A DNA stretch of 64,000 nt from Aquimonas sp. (lineage in GTDB: Bacteria; Pseudomonadota; Gammaproteobacteria; Xanthomonadales; Xanthomonadaceae), in NCBI GenBank assembly GCA_022241605.1, contig JAKOMQ010000005.1, positions 205 through 64,204 of the forward strand, read 5' to 3'. The notes beneath the pieces are model-generated. The model did not search any database, was not told where the DNA came from, and was given only the letters and a program-made list of their open reading frames with translations. Below are positions 56,008 to 64,000 of the stretch, one piece after another; the first letter of the stretch is position 1, and every line of letters starts with the position of its first letter. The translations under genes and the position numbers were made by a program.

Positions 56008-56226
56008 CTGCTTCCCCCAGCAGCGCTGACGAATGCGCCGCACGCGGCCCGGAGTATGCACCGGCCGCCGCTCACAAGCCACTGACCGTGAAAGGAAAAA
56101 AGAGGGAATAAAGGCTTCGCGAACGCGTCGCGGCAAAGGAATGCGATTCCGACCCGCCTGCGGCCGAATGGAGTCGTCGCCGCAGCCTGCCGGGCCGGCG
56201 CCACCCCCCACCGAAGGAGCCTCACC

Positions 56227-56973
56227 ATGAACATCCGCCTGCCGCTGACCGCCACCGCCCTGCTGATCGCCCTCACCCACGCCCTGCCCGCCGCCGCCCA
56301 GGCCGACCCCCGCAACGGAGTGCAGTGCCCCAACGGCTACACCCCCACGCTTGCGGCCAACAACACGCACCTGACCTGCCACCGCGAAAGCACCGTCGAG
56401 CGCGCCTCGGTCTGCTCACCGGTCACCGTCAGTGGCCGCAGTGGCCAGATCGGCGCCAATATCAACCTGCGCCGCGAGATCGTCCGCAACGGCGCGGACC
56501 AGTGCACTGATCCGACCGGCCGCACCAACGGCGGCCCGCCGCAGGCGGTGCTGCTGCCCACCGACCCCACCACCGGCTGGACCCGCAGCGAGCGCGCCAA
56601 CGGCGAGGACATCTACGTCCGCGCCGGCCAGCGCGAATACGCCTTCCCGCGCGGGGCCTCGTTCAACCCCACCCACAACGCGGCCAACGGGGTGCGCTGC
56701 CCCGGCGGCTACACCGGCCGCGCGAACGGCGGCGGGATGGTCTGCGAGCAGGTGACCGAGACCCGCCGCGCCAACTGCGACTTCGGCTGGTCGATCAGCG
56801 TCGACCACAACCGCGGCCGCCAGGACCGCTGCCTTGGCCTGAACGTGGGCAACACCGTGCCGAACGGCATCACCAACGTCCAGCTGCAGGCGCAGCGCGC
56901 CTACTGGACCCTGGATGCGCGCACCGGCCTCGACCAGTGGGAGCGCCGCGACTACCGCTACGTGAGCCGTTGA
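56227..56973 (+). CDS. Secreted Cys-rich protein with a duplicated motif
   Basis: Protein of 248 residues. Signal peptide LTATALLIALTHALPAAAQA. The mature part has two copies of one pattern: NGVQCPNGYTPTL...LTCHRESTVERASVC (about 30-68) and NGVRCPGGYTGRA...MVCEQVTETRRANCD (about 157-187), giving Cys pairs that probably form disulfides. Between them lies a Gly/Asn/Thr-rich section. No known family is recognised. It is followed by another secreted unknown at 57050 on the same strand. The upstream kinase gene is divergent with a 219-bp gap. Confidence 0.7.
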   Translation: MNIRLPLTATALLIALTHALPAAAQADPRNGVQCPNGYTPTLAANNTHLTCHRESTVERASVCSPVTVSGRSGQIGANINLRREIVRNGADQCTDPTGRTNGGPPQAVLLPTDPTTGWTRSERANGEDIYVRAGQREYAFPRGASFNPTHNAANGVRCPGGYTGRANGGGMVCEQVTETRRANCDFGWSISVDHNRGRQDRCLGLNVGNTVPNGITNVQLQAQRAYWTLDARTGLDQWERRDYRYVSR

Positions 56974-57049
56974 CACACCGCGCCGCGCGCCGGGTGGCAC
57001 ACCCCACCCGGCGCGGCTTCCTGCCCAGCCAAGCACTCAAGGAACCCAC

Positions 57050-57997
57050 ATGAACACCATCGTCCGCCGTCTGACCAGCGTTGCACTGCTCGCTTTCGCC
57101 CTGCCCGCCCTCGCCCAGCAGCAGCTGGCGCTGCCCAGCGGCATCGTCATCGAACTGCCGGAGGGCTGGCAGGCCCTGCCGCATGAAAGCGGCCAGTTCC
57201 AGCTGCTGCCGCCGGACGCCAGCCCGACCGAAGCGCTGCTGCTGCTGACCGCGCCCAGCGAGGGGGTGCAGACCGCTACCGATCCCTCGGTGCTGGCCGA
57301 CAGCGAAACCGAAGTGCGCAAGCTGTTCCCTGCGATGCGCCGGCTCGGCCCGCCGCAGCGCATGGACACTGCTCTGGGCGAGGCCGTGCAGCTCGGCTTT
57401 GGCGGCAGCGTGGACGGCACGACGGTGCAGCTGGCCTTGTTCCTGGTGGTGCACGAGGGCACCGCAGTCAGCCTGATGGCCGCAGGTACGCGACAGGACG
57501 TGTCACCGCGCCTCGGCGAGCTGGCCGCCGTGTTCGCCAGCCTGCAGCTCGACGCCGGCGCCGACCAGGCGCCGTTTGCGGGCAGCTCTGCGCCGGCGCC
57601 CTCTCCGCCCGCCGCCGCGGTCGCTGGCGGCATCGACGACGGCAGCGCCATCGCGCGGCCGTGGGCGCAGCGCCTGTCGGGCCGCAAGCTGGTGGTGATG
57701 AGCGGCTACAGCAGCGGCGGCTCGGGCGGCATGAACTCGCGCTACGACCTCGAACTGCATGCCGACGGACGCTTCCACTACTACGGCAGCAGCTCGGTTT
57801 CGATCAGCGTCGAAGGCCTCGGCGGCAGCAGCAGCAGCCAGGAGGACGAGCGCGGCCGCTGGCGTGTGATCACCCACCAGGGCAGCGCGGTGCTGGAGCT
57901 CAGCCTCGACAGCGGCGCGCGCCAGTACGGCGAGCTCGGCCGCAACGGCGAGCAGACCCTGCTCAACGGCAGCCGGGTGTTCGTCACCGACATCTGA
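57050..57997 (+). CDS. Secreted protein of unknown function
   Basis: Protein of 315 residues. Signal peptide TSVALLAFALPALAQQ. The N-terminal half (LALPSGIVIELPEGWQALPH, LLLLTAPSEGVQTA, GTAVSLMAAGTRQD) resembles domains of the DUF1795/PsbP-like type in which a short exported beta sheet is preceded by a GW motif. A Pro/Ala linker leads to a Ser/Gly-rich second half (SGYSSGGSGGMNSRYDLELH, YYGSSSVSISVEGLGGSSSS, GRWRVITHQGSAVLELSL) typical of lipocalin-like or RRE-type beta domains. Not assignable to a function. It stops where the aceE-like fragment begins. Confidence 0.65.
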   Translation: MNTIVRRLTSVALLAFALPALAQQQLALPSGIVIELPEGWQALPHESGQFQLLPPDASPTEALLLLTAPSEGVQTATDPSVLADSETEVRKLFPAMRRLGPPQRMDTALGEAVQLGFGGSVDGTTVQLALFLVVHEGTAVSLMAAGTRQDVSPRLGELAAVFASLQLDAGADQAPFAGSSAPAPSPPAAAVAGGIDDGSAIARPWAQRLSGRKLVVMSGYSSGGSGGMNSRYDLELHADGRFHYYGSSSVSISVEGLGGSSSSQEDERGRWRVITHQGSAVLELSLDSGARQYGELGRNGEQTLLNGSRVFVTDI

Positions 57998-57998
57998 C

Positions 57999-58190
57999 CG
58001 CGCAGGCCGGGACAGCGCTGCCGCGGCGGCAGCGCATCGAAGCCACACGCAAAGCGCTGCCGGGCCGCCGCCAGGCGACCCGGCTGCGCGCCTTCATCCT
58101 CCAGCGCCTGCAGCGCGGCCAGCACGATGGACTCGGCATCGTCTTCGAAAGGCCTGCAAAGCCTCGCGGGTGTCGTCGCGGCCGAAGCCG
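57999..58190 (-). pseudogene. Duplicated fragment of the aceE 3' end
   Basis: The minus strand encodes [30 protein letters not shown] and FDALPPRQR, nearly identical to the last residues of the intact aceE at 60728 ([13 protein letters not shown]). Similarity runs over about 190 bp (58190 to 57999, counterpart 60908 to 60715) at roughly 85 percent by eye. The stop codon is lost and a frameshift occurs near the upstream end, so it is not functional. Together with the real aceE end, it flanks the TonB-dependent receptor gene. Confidence 0.85.
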
Positions 58191-58522
58191 CATGGCCACC
58201 TGCAAGCAGGCAGGGCAATGAGTCGCGGCCCTGCAACCGCCGCCCGAAGAGGCCAGCAGTCAAGAGAAGCGTTGCATTTCGGAATCGAATCCGCCGGCTT
58301 CCATCTTTGTCCTGATTTCGCTGATTGTTTGTTCGTCCAAATCGAAGATCCGCCGCCCGTCGCGCCTGTTTGGTGGAATGGCTCGCGCGCTTTTTACGCT
58401 TATGCCTCTGTTTATAAATGCTTTTTATCGCCACGCCACTGCCCCACCCCGGTGAGCTGCGGGCTGCAAGACCTCCACGTCAAGCTCGCGGATAGCAACG
58501 CTTCCGAGAGTCATTCGCATTT
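58191..58522. other. AT-rich upstream region of the TonB receptor gene
   Basis: About 330 bp with no coding frame. GC content drops sharply between 58290 and 58450 (for example GCTTATGCCTCTGTTTATAA and ATGCTTTTTATC), unlike anything else in the window, as expected for a promoter or for imported DNA. A TATAAA lies near 58410, but no good -35 sequence pairs with it. No clear Fur box was recognised. Confidence 0.5.
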
Positions 58523-60694
58523 ATGATTGCGAACTTCCTCCCGGTGGACCCCCGAAGCATGCTCGCACGACGCAGCCCCCTCGCCCTCGCCCTCGCCTCC
58601 CTGCTGCTCGCCCCGCCGGCCGATGCCGCTGCCGACGCCGCAATGGCTGCAGCCGCCGAAGATCGGGTCCAGCTGCCGGCGGTGCAGGTGCGTGAATCGC
58701 AGCGTCCGCTGACCGATCAGCAGGCACCGCCGGAGATCGAGGACGGCAAGCTGACCGTCGGCAAGAAGGCGACCCGTATCGAGCTGGATGCGCAGCCGGC
58801 CATCGTAGACAACAACTGGCGCCAGCTGCTGGCGCGCGCGCCGGGCCTGTTGCTGTCCGAGCAGCCCATCCCCAGCCATTACAACGTCAACTACCGCGGC
58901 CTGGGCGATCCGCACGAATCCGAGTTTGTGCTGTTTGCGGTCGACGGCATTCCGGTGCTCGCCGACTGGTTCGGCTACCCCACTCTCTACTTCTCCCCGC
59001 CGGCCCAGCAGATCGAGAGCCTCGATTTCATCCGCGGCGGCAGCGGTCTACTGTACGGGCCCCAGCCGGGGCCAGTGGTGAACCTGCTGCGGCGCGCGCC
59101 CGACGCCGGTGCCGGCATGCGCGGCCGCGTCGATCTTGCGGCCGGCAGCGAAGGCCTGCGCACCGGCTACGCCGAGCTCGCCGGCGGCAGCGGCCGCGGC
59201 GGCTGGCTGCTGGATGCCTATGCCAGCGACCGCGACGGCGAGCGCCCCAACAGTGGATCCAGCGTGCGCAGCCTGCGCGCGGCCGGGTTGTGGGAGCCGG
59301 ACAGCTCGCAGAGCTGGGAGCTGGACGTATCCGCCTACGACTCGATGTCGGAGGAGCCGGGCCGGCTGAGCCTGCAGCAGTTCCAGGACGATCCAATGCA
59401 GGGCACCACGCCCACCAACCGGATCTGGATCGAGCGCGCCGACCTGCAGCTGCGCCACCAGCGCCTGCTGGGTGAATCCAGCCAGCTCACCGCCAAACTG
59501 TGGTCCGCCTACCTGGACCGCCTCAGCCGCCGCGCCGCCAAGTCCGTGCCGGGCGGCCCCCTGCCCAGCTCCACCACCTTCGATCGCCAGCGTTTCCGCC
59601 TGAGCGGCTTCGACGCGCGCGTATTGACCGAATGGGGCGACGCGCACAGCCTGACCTGGGGCACCACGCTGTACACCAGCGACAGCCCGCGCACGCAGAA
59701 GACCTCCAGCAACGTGCTCGGCGAAGTGGGCGATGTCCAGCGCTTCGCCCAGGAGCGCCGCAACGACTACGCCGCGGTGTTTGCCGAGAACGCGTTCCGC
59801 TTCGGTGACTGGAGCCTGGTGCCGGCGATCCGCATCGATCGTCTGGAAATGGCAATCGAGGAAACCCAGCGCCAAAGCAGCCTGCGCCGGGACGCGATCG
59901 ATCGCAGCTTCAGCCGCACCGAGACCCTGTTGGGGCTGGGCGCAAGCCGCAGCCTCGGCGACAGCTGGCTGGCCTACGGCAACTTCTCGCAGGGCTATCG
60001 CCCGATGCGCTACGACGATATCGCCAACCCCACCGCCGAGCTGGCCGGCAGCAACGATCCGGATCCGGCGCGCGCCGACAACTTCGAACTGGGCGTGCGC
60101 GGTGCACCCGCGTCGGGCTGGTTCATCGACATCAGCCTGTTCCGCATCGATTTGGAGGACAAGATCGAGCAGCGCCTGGTCGGCATCACCGACATCGAGC
60201 GCATCAACTCCGGCGACGCCCGCCACCAGGGGCTGGAATTCTCGGCCGACTGGAATCTGCTGCACGGCCGCAGCGAGCAGGCGCTCTCGGTGTTCATCAA
60301 TGGCTCGCTGCTGGACGCCGAGATCGTCCGCTCCGCCAGCGCCAGCCTGCTCGGCCGCACCCCGGCCTATGCCCCGGAGCGCATCCTCCGCACCGGCCTG
60401 CTGTGGCAGGGCAGCGCCGGCGAGCGCTTCAGCCTCACCGGCACCTACGTCTCCGACCACTTCTGGCAGGACAGCAATCTTGGAAGCGGCAGCGGCGCCA
60501 ACGCGCTGCCGGCGGTGATCGAGTCGTATGCCGTCTGGGATGCCGCCATCGAGTGGCCGGTGTCGCCCAGCCTGACCGCGTTCGCCGGCATGCAGAACAT
60601 CACCGACCGCATCTACAGCTCGCGCTTCCGCAGCGACGGCATCGAGGTGGCGCCGCGCCGCAACACCCACCTCGGGGTCCGCTGGACGTTCTGA
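58523..60694 (+). CDS. TonB-dependent outer membrane receptor (FecA-like)
   Basis: Protein of 723 residues from ATG 58523; ATG 58559 (MLARRSPLALALASLLLAPP) would give a cleaner signal peptide and may be the true start. Plug domain: DNNWRQLLARAPGLLLSEQP, YNVNYRGLGDPHESEF, LFAVDGIPVLADWFG, IRGGSGLLYGPQPGPVVNLL. A long beta barrel follows with repeated aromatic strands and the C-terminal RNTHLGVRWTF, ending in Phe as expected for Bam recognition. It should import a metal chelate or other ligand using TonB energy; the ligand is unknown. No classic TonB box was identified. It is flanked by two copies of the aceE 3' end, so recent acquisition is likely. Confidence 0.9.
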   Translation: MIANFLPVDPRSMLARRSPLALALASLLLAPPADAAADAAMAAAAEDRVQLPAVQVRESQRPLTDQQAPPEIEDGKLTVGKKATRIELDAQPAIVDNNWRQLLARAPGLLLSEQPIPSHYNVNYRGLGDPHESEFVLFAVDGIPVLADWFGYPTLYFSPPAQQIESLDFIRGGSGLLYGPQPGPVVNLLRRAPDAGAGMRGRVDLAAGSEGLRTGYAELAGGSGRGGWLLDAYASDRDGERPNSGSSVRSLRAAGLWEPDSSQSWELDVSAYDSMSEEPGRLSLQQFQDDPMQGTTPTNRIWIERADLQLRHQRLLGESSQLTAKLWSAYLDRLSRRAAKSVPGGPLPSSTTFDRQRFRLSGFDARVLTEWGDAHSLTWGTTLYTSDSPRTQKTSSNVLGEVGDVQRFAQERRNDYAAVFAENAFRFGDWSLVPAIRIDRLEMAIEETQRQSSLRRDAIDRSFSRTETLLGLGASRSLGDSWLAYGNFSQGYRPMRYDDIANPTAELAGSNDPDPARADNFELGVRGAPASGWFIDISLFRIDLEDKIEQRLVGITDIERINSGDARHQGLEFSADWNLLHGRSEQALSVFINGSLLDAEIVRSASASLLGRTPAYAPERILRTGLLWQGSAGERFSLTGTYVSDHFWQDSNLGSGSGANALPAVIESYAVWDAAIEWPVSPSLTAFAGMQNITDRIYSSRFRSDGIEVAPRRNTHLGVRWTF

Positions 60695-60727
60695 GCCCGC
60701 CGGCAGAATCTGATCGCGCAGGCTGCG

Positions 60728-63424
60728 TCAGCGCTGCCACGGCGGCAGCGGATCGAAGCCGCGGGCAAAGCGCTGCCGGGCCGCCGCCAGGCGACCCGGC
60801 TGCGCGCCTTCATCCTCCAGCGCCTGCAGCGCGGCCAGCACGATCGACTCGGCATCGACCTCGAAAAAGGCGCGCAGAGCCTCGCGGGTGTCGCTGCGGC
60901 CGAAGCCGTCGGTGCCCAGCACCACGTATCGGCGCGGCACGTAGGCCCGGATCGATTCCGGCCAGGCGCGAACGTAGTCGCTGGCGGCCACCACCGGGCC
61001 GGCGCTGCCAGCCAGCGCCCGCTCCACCCACGGCCGACCGGCATCCTCGCCGGCGCGACGCGCGCGCTCGCAGCGCATGCCGTCACGGGCCAGCTCGCTG
61101 TAGCTGGTGGCGCTCCAGACCGCGGCCTGCACCCCGAACTCGCGCAACAGGGCCTGCGCACGCAGCACCTCGATCATGATCGCGCCCGAGCCCAGCAGCT
61201 GGACCTCGGCGCTGTCGCTCTCGCCCGGTAGCCGGTACAGGCCAGCACAGACCCCGTAGCGCACGTGTTCCAGCTCGGCTGCCGGCAGCGAGGGCATGGT
61301 GTTGTTCTGGTTGCCGACCGTGAGGTAGTAGAAGCAGTCCTGCTGCTGCTCCAGCATGGCCTGCATGCCGGCCTCCAGCAGCAGGCCCACCTCGTAGGCA
61401 AACGCCGGGTCGAAGGCCCTGCAGCTCGGCACGGTGGCGAACATCGGCAGCGAGCTGCCGTCCTGATGCTGCAGGCCCTCGCCGTTCAACGTGGTGCGGC
61501 CCGCGGTTGCGCCCAACAGGAAGCCGCGGGCGCGCTGGTCGGCCGCCGCCCACACCAGATCGCCCACGCGCTGGAAGCCGAAGATCGAGTAGTAAATGTA
61601 GACCGGCAGCATCGGCAGGTCGTGCACGCTGTAGCTGGTGGCGGCGGCGATCCAGCTGCTGATGGCGCCGGCCTCGCTGATGCCCTCTTCCAGGATCTGG
61701 CCGCTGGCTTCTTCGCGGTAGTACATAAGGGTGCCCAGGTCCTCGGGCTCGTAGAGCTGGCCCTGAGGCGCATAGATGCCAACCTGGCGGAACAGCCCGG
61801 CCATGCCGAAGGTGCGCGCCTCGTCGGCCACGATCGGCACGATCCGCGGGCCGAGGCGATCCTGCTTGAGCAGGTTGCCAAGCATGCGCACCGCCGCCAT
61901 GGTGGTGGACATGGCCTTGCCCTCGGCCGCGAGCGCGAACCCGGCCCAGTCGGCCAGCGGCGGCACCGGCAGCGATTCGCTGGCGCGCGCGCGTCGCCGC
62001 GGCAGGTAGCCGCCCAGCGCCTGTCGACGCGCATGCAGGTAGCGCAGCTCCTCGCTGTCGGGCGCAGGCTTGGCGAAGCGCGCCTGCTCCAGCGCGGCAT
62101 CGTCGATCGGCAGCTCGAAGCGGGCGCGGAAAGCGCGCAGATCCTCGACGCCGAGCTGCTTCTGCTGGTGGGTGGTCATGCGCCCCTGGCCGGTGCTGCC
62201 CATGCCGTAGCCCTTCATGGTCTTGGCCAGCACCACGGTGGGCTGGCCGCGATGGGACGTAGCCTCGGCGTAGGCGGCGTAGAGCTTGCGGGGGTCGTGG
62301 CCACCGCGACGCAGGGCGTCGATGGCGCTGTCCGGCAGGTCGGCCACCAGTGCCTCCAGGCCCGGGCTGCCGGCGAAGAAGCGCTCGCGGTTGTAGGCGC
62401 CGTCGTTGGCCGACAGGGTCTGGAACTGGCCGTCGACGGTGCGCGCGAACGCGCGCAGCAGCTCGCCCTCGCGATCGCGCGCGAACAGCCGGTCCCAGTC
62501 GCTGCTCCACAGCACCTTGATCACCCGCCAGCCGGCGCCGGTAAACAGGGCCTCGAGCTCATCGACAATGCGGCCGTTGCCGCGGACCGGGCCGTCCAGT
62601 CGCTGCAGGTTGCAGTTGATGACGAAGGTCAGGTTGTCGAGCCGCTCGCGCGCGGCCAGCGACAGCGCGCCGATGGATTCGGGCTCGTCCATCTCGCCGT
62701 CGCCGAAGAAGCCCCATACCCGGCGCGCGCCGGCCGGCTTCAGGCCGCGATGGTCGAGGTAGCGCATGAAACGCGCCTGGTAGATGGCGTTGATCGGGCC
62801 CAGCCCCATCGAGCCAGTGGGGAACTGCCAGAAGTCCGGCATCAGCCACGGGTGTGGATACGACGACAGGCCGCGGCCGCCGATCTCGCGGCGGTAATGC
62901 TCCAGATGCTGTTCGTCGAGGAAGCCTTCCAGGAAAGCGCGCGCATAGACACCCGGCGCCGAATGCGGCTGGAGGAATACCAGGTCGGCGCCCTCAGGGT
63001 GTGCGTCACCGCGGAAGAAATGCTGGAAGCCGACCTCGAACAGCTCGGCCGCCGAGGCGAAGCTGGCGATGTGGCCGCCCTGCTCGCGGCCCTCGCGATT
63101 GGCACGCATCACCATCACCAGCGCGTTCCAGCGGATCCAGGCGCGCAGCCGCGCTTCCAGACGCTCGTCGCCGGGGTAGTGCGGCTCGCGCGACAGCGGC
63201 AGGGTATTAGCATACGGCGTGATCCGCGCCCGCGCGCTCTGCACCCCGCTGGCCTGGGCATGGTCGGACAGGCGATCGAACAGATACTGCGCGCGCTCGA
63301 CGCCGTCGGCCTGCAGCACCGCATCGAAGGCCTGCAGCCACTCCTGCGTTTCGGCGGGATCAAGATCGGCTTGGCCGGCGGCGGCGCGGGTCAGGAGATC
63401 GGCGGGGAAAGGCGGCTGGCTCAT
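60728..63424 (-). CDS. aceE: Pyruvate dehydrogenase E1 component (homodimeric)
   Basis: Protein of 898 residues from ATG 63424. Thiamine-diphosphate motif [20 protein letters not shown] with GDG and the N of [13 protein letters not shown], the E1 hallmark [13 protein letters not shown], and the C-terminal transketolase-like region are all present. It decarboxylates pyruvate and reductively acetylates the E2 lipoyl domain. aceF/lpd are not adjacent in the window. It is divergent from rsxB with an 81-bp gap, and convergent with the TonB receptor. Confidence 0.95.
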   Translation of the reverse strand: MSQPPFPADLLTRAAAGQADLDPAETQEWLQAFDAVLQADGVERAQYLFDRLSDHAQASGVQSARARITPYANTLPLSREPHYPGDERLEARLRAWIRWNALVMVMRANREGREQGGHIASFASAAELFEVGFQHFFRGDAHPEGADLVFLQPHSAPGVYARAFLEGFLDEQHLEHYRREIGGRGLSSYPHPWLMPDFWQFPTGSMGLGPINAIYQARFMRYLDHRGLKPAGARRVWGFFGDGEMDEPESIGALSLAARERLDNLTFVINCNLQRLDGPVRGNGRIVDELEALFTGAGWRVIKVLWSSDWDRLFARDREGELLRAFARTVDGQFQTLSANDGAYNRERFFAGSPGLEALVADLPDSAIDALRRGGHDPRKLYAAYAEATSHRGQPTVVLAKTMKGYGMGSTGQGRMTTHQQKQLGVEDLRAFRARFELPIDDAALEQARFAKPAPDSEELRYLHARRQALGGYLPRRRARASESLPVPPLADWAGFALAAEGKAMSTTMAAVRMLGNLLKQDRLGPRIVPIVADEARTFGMAGLFRQVGIYAPQGQLYEPEDLGTLMYYREEASGQILEEGISEAGAISSWIAAATSYSVHDLPMLPVYIYYSIFGFQRVGDLVWAAADQRARGFLLGATAGRTTLNGEGLQHQDGSSLPMFATVPSCRAFDPAFAYEVGLLLEAGMQAMLEQQQDCFYYLTVGNQNNTMPSLPAAELEHVRYGVCAGLYRLPGESDSAEVQLLGSGAIMIEVLRAQALLREFGVQAAVWSATSYSELARDGMRCERARRAGEDAGRPWVERALAGSAGPVVAASDYVRAWPESIRAYVPRRYVVLGTDGFGRSDTREALRAFFEVDAESIVLAALQALEDEGAQPGRLAAARQRFARGFDPLPPWQR

Positions 63425-63505
63425 GTGCGGCGTGCAGGGCGATGGGTGCGCGCATTATCGCGGCTTTCGCGCGCATGCCCGTCCACGCCGCTACCATCCT
63501 CGCCC

Positions 63506-64000
63506 ATGACCGGCCTGCTCGCCTTCACCCTGCTCGCACTTGCCTTGGGCGCCCTGCTCGGCTGGGCCGCGCGTCGCTACCGGGTGGAGACCGATCCGGT
63601 GGTCGAGCGCATCAATGCCCTGCTGCCGCAGACCCAGTGCGGGCAGTGCAATTTCCCCGGCTGCCGACCCTATGCCGAGGCGATCGCCCGCGGCGAGGCC
63701 GACATCAACCAGTGCCCACCCGGCGGCGAGGCCGGCGTGCGGGCGCTGGCCGAACTGCTGGGCCGCGAGGCCAAGCCCTTGGACCCCGCCCACGGCCGCG
63801 AGCAGGCGCCGCGGGTGGCCTGGATCGACGAATCCGCGTGCATCGGCTGCGTCAAATGCATCCAGGCCTGCCCGGTGGACGCCATCGTCGGCGCACCCAA
63901 GCGCATGCATACGGTAATCGCCGAGCTCTGCACCGGCTGCGACCTGTGCCTGCCGCCCTGCCCGGTGGACTGCATCGAGATGCGGCCGCGAGCCGCTGAG
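63506..64000 (+). CDS. rsxB: Electron transport complex subunit RsxB/RnfB (partial, runs off the window)
   Basis: 165 codons are visible from ATG 63506 to the window edge, with no stop. An N-terminal membrane helix ([20 protein letters not shown]) precedes the [4Fe-4S] domain [20 protein letters not shown] with a fourth Cys in INQCPPGG, then a ferredoxin domain with [12 protein letters not shown] and [12 protein letters not shown]. It passes electrons from RsxC to the membrane core. Most Rnf operons have rnfA upstream and rnfC directly after rnfB; here rsxC is 16 kb away. Confidence 0.93.
   Translation, partial: MTGLLAFTLLALALGALLGWAARRYRVETDPVVERINALLPQTQCGQCNFPGCRPYAEAIARGEADINQCPPGGEAGVRALAELLGREAKPLDPAHGREQAPRVAWIDESACIGCVKCIQACPVDAIVGAPKRMHTVIAELCTGCDLCLPPCPVDCIEMRPRAAE

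Noticed and set aside
59048-60670. Minus-strand frame of 540 codons opposite the TonB receptor
   Set aside because: It lacks any signature and the plus strand has a complete receptor with plug and barrel motifs.

Overview
The window is a GC-rich chromosomal segment from a gammaproteobacterium, most likely of the order Xanthomonadales/Lysobacterales. This is inferred from the gene order asd-fimV-truA-trpF-trpB-(gap)-trpA, from lptFG divergent to pepA-holC-valS, and from families typical of that group (S9 peptidase, intergenic GGGATT arrays, a secreted protein ending in a VFGNGFE-type tail). No species can be named from sequence alone. No tRNA, rRNA, CRISPR array or prophage was seen.

Layout. 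0-0.9 kb: remnants of two nested IS3-type elements. 0.9-11.1 kb: accessory region with an arsenosugar-type cluster: membrane-anchored MerA-like oxidoreductase, ArsM methyltransferase, two arsenosugar-type glycosyltransferases, then (after a RelBE-type module and metZ) a fatty acid hydroxylase/sterol desaturase overlapping the radical-SAM gene arsS. 11.1-24.6 kb: MBOAT acyltransferase plus SGNH-like partner, the DUF3999/DUF2339 pair, a beta-helix secreted protein, an FNR-type regulator coupled to an S9 peptidase, and a YfcC-type transporter. 24.6-34 kb: lptG/lptF, pepA, holC, valS and an AarF/UbiB-family gene. 34-45.4 kb: a decayed stretch, then trpA, trpB, trpF, truA, fimV, asd, aroC and prmB, all on the minus strand. 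45.5-51.7 kb: SCO protein, psd, rsxC-D-G-E, nth. 51.9-64 kb: creD, a wHTH-kinase-TPR fusion, two secreted unknowns, a TonB-dependent receptor, aceE and the start of rsxB.

How the genes fit together. ArsM, ArsS and the two glycosyltransferases form a recognisable arsenosugar pathway (methylation, adenosylation, sugar transfer). The hydroxylase overlapping arsS and the membrane-anchored oxidoreductase are plausible extra steps, but that is inference. The Rsx/Rnf complex is split: C, D, G and E sit beside nth, B lies 12.6 kb away, and A is not in the window.

The most unusual feature is a dispersed element of about 180 bp, seen five times (11.1, 14.1, 24.3, 24.4 and 36.3 kb). In three copies one end contains the TGA stop codon of the preceding gene (arsS, the DUF3999 gene, lptG), and the other end carries a terminator-like hairpin pointing the right way for that gene. 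Other structural oddities are a copy of the aceE 3' end on the far side of the TonB receptor, a degraded copy of the DUF3999 gene 3' end, a 26-bp perfect inverted repeat that includes the rsxE stop codon, and paired inverted GGGATT arrays after pepA and nth.
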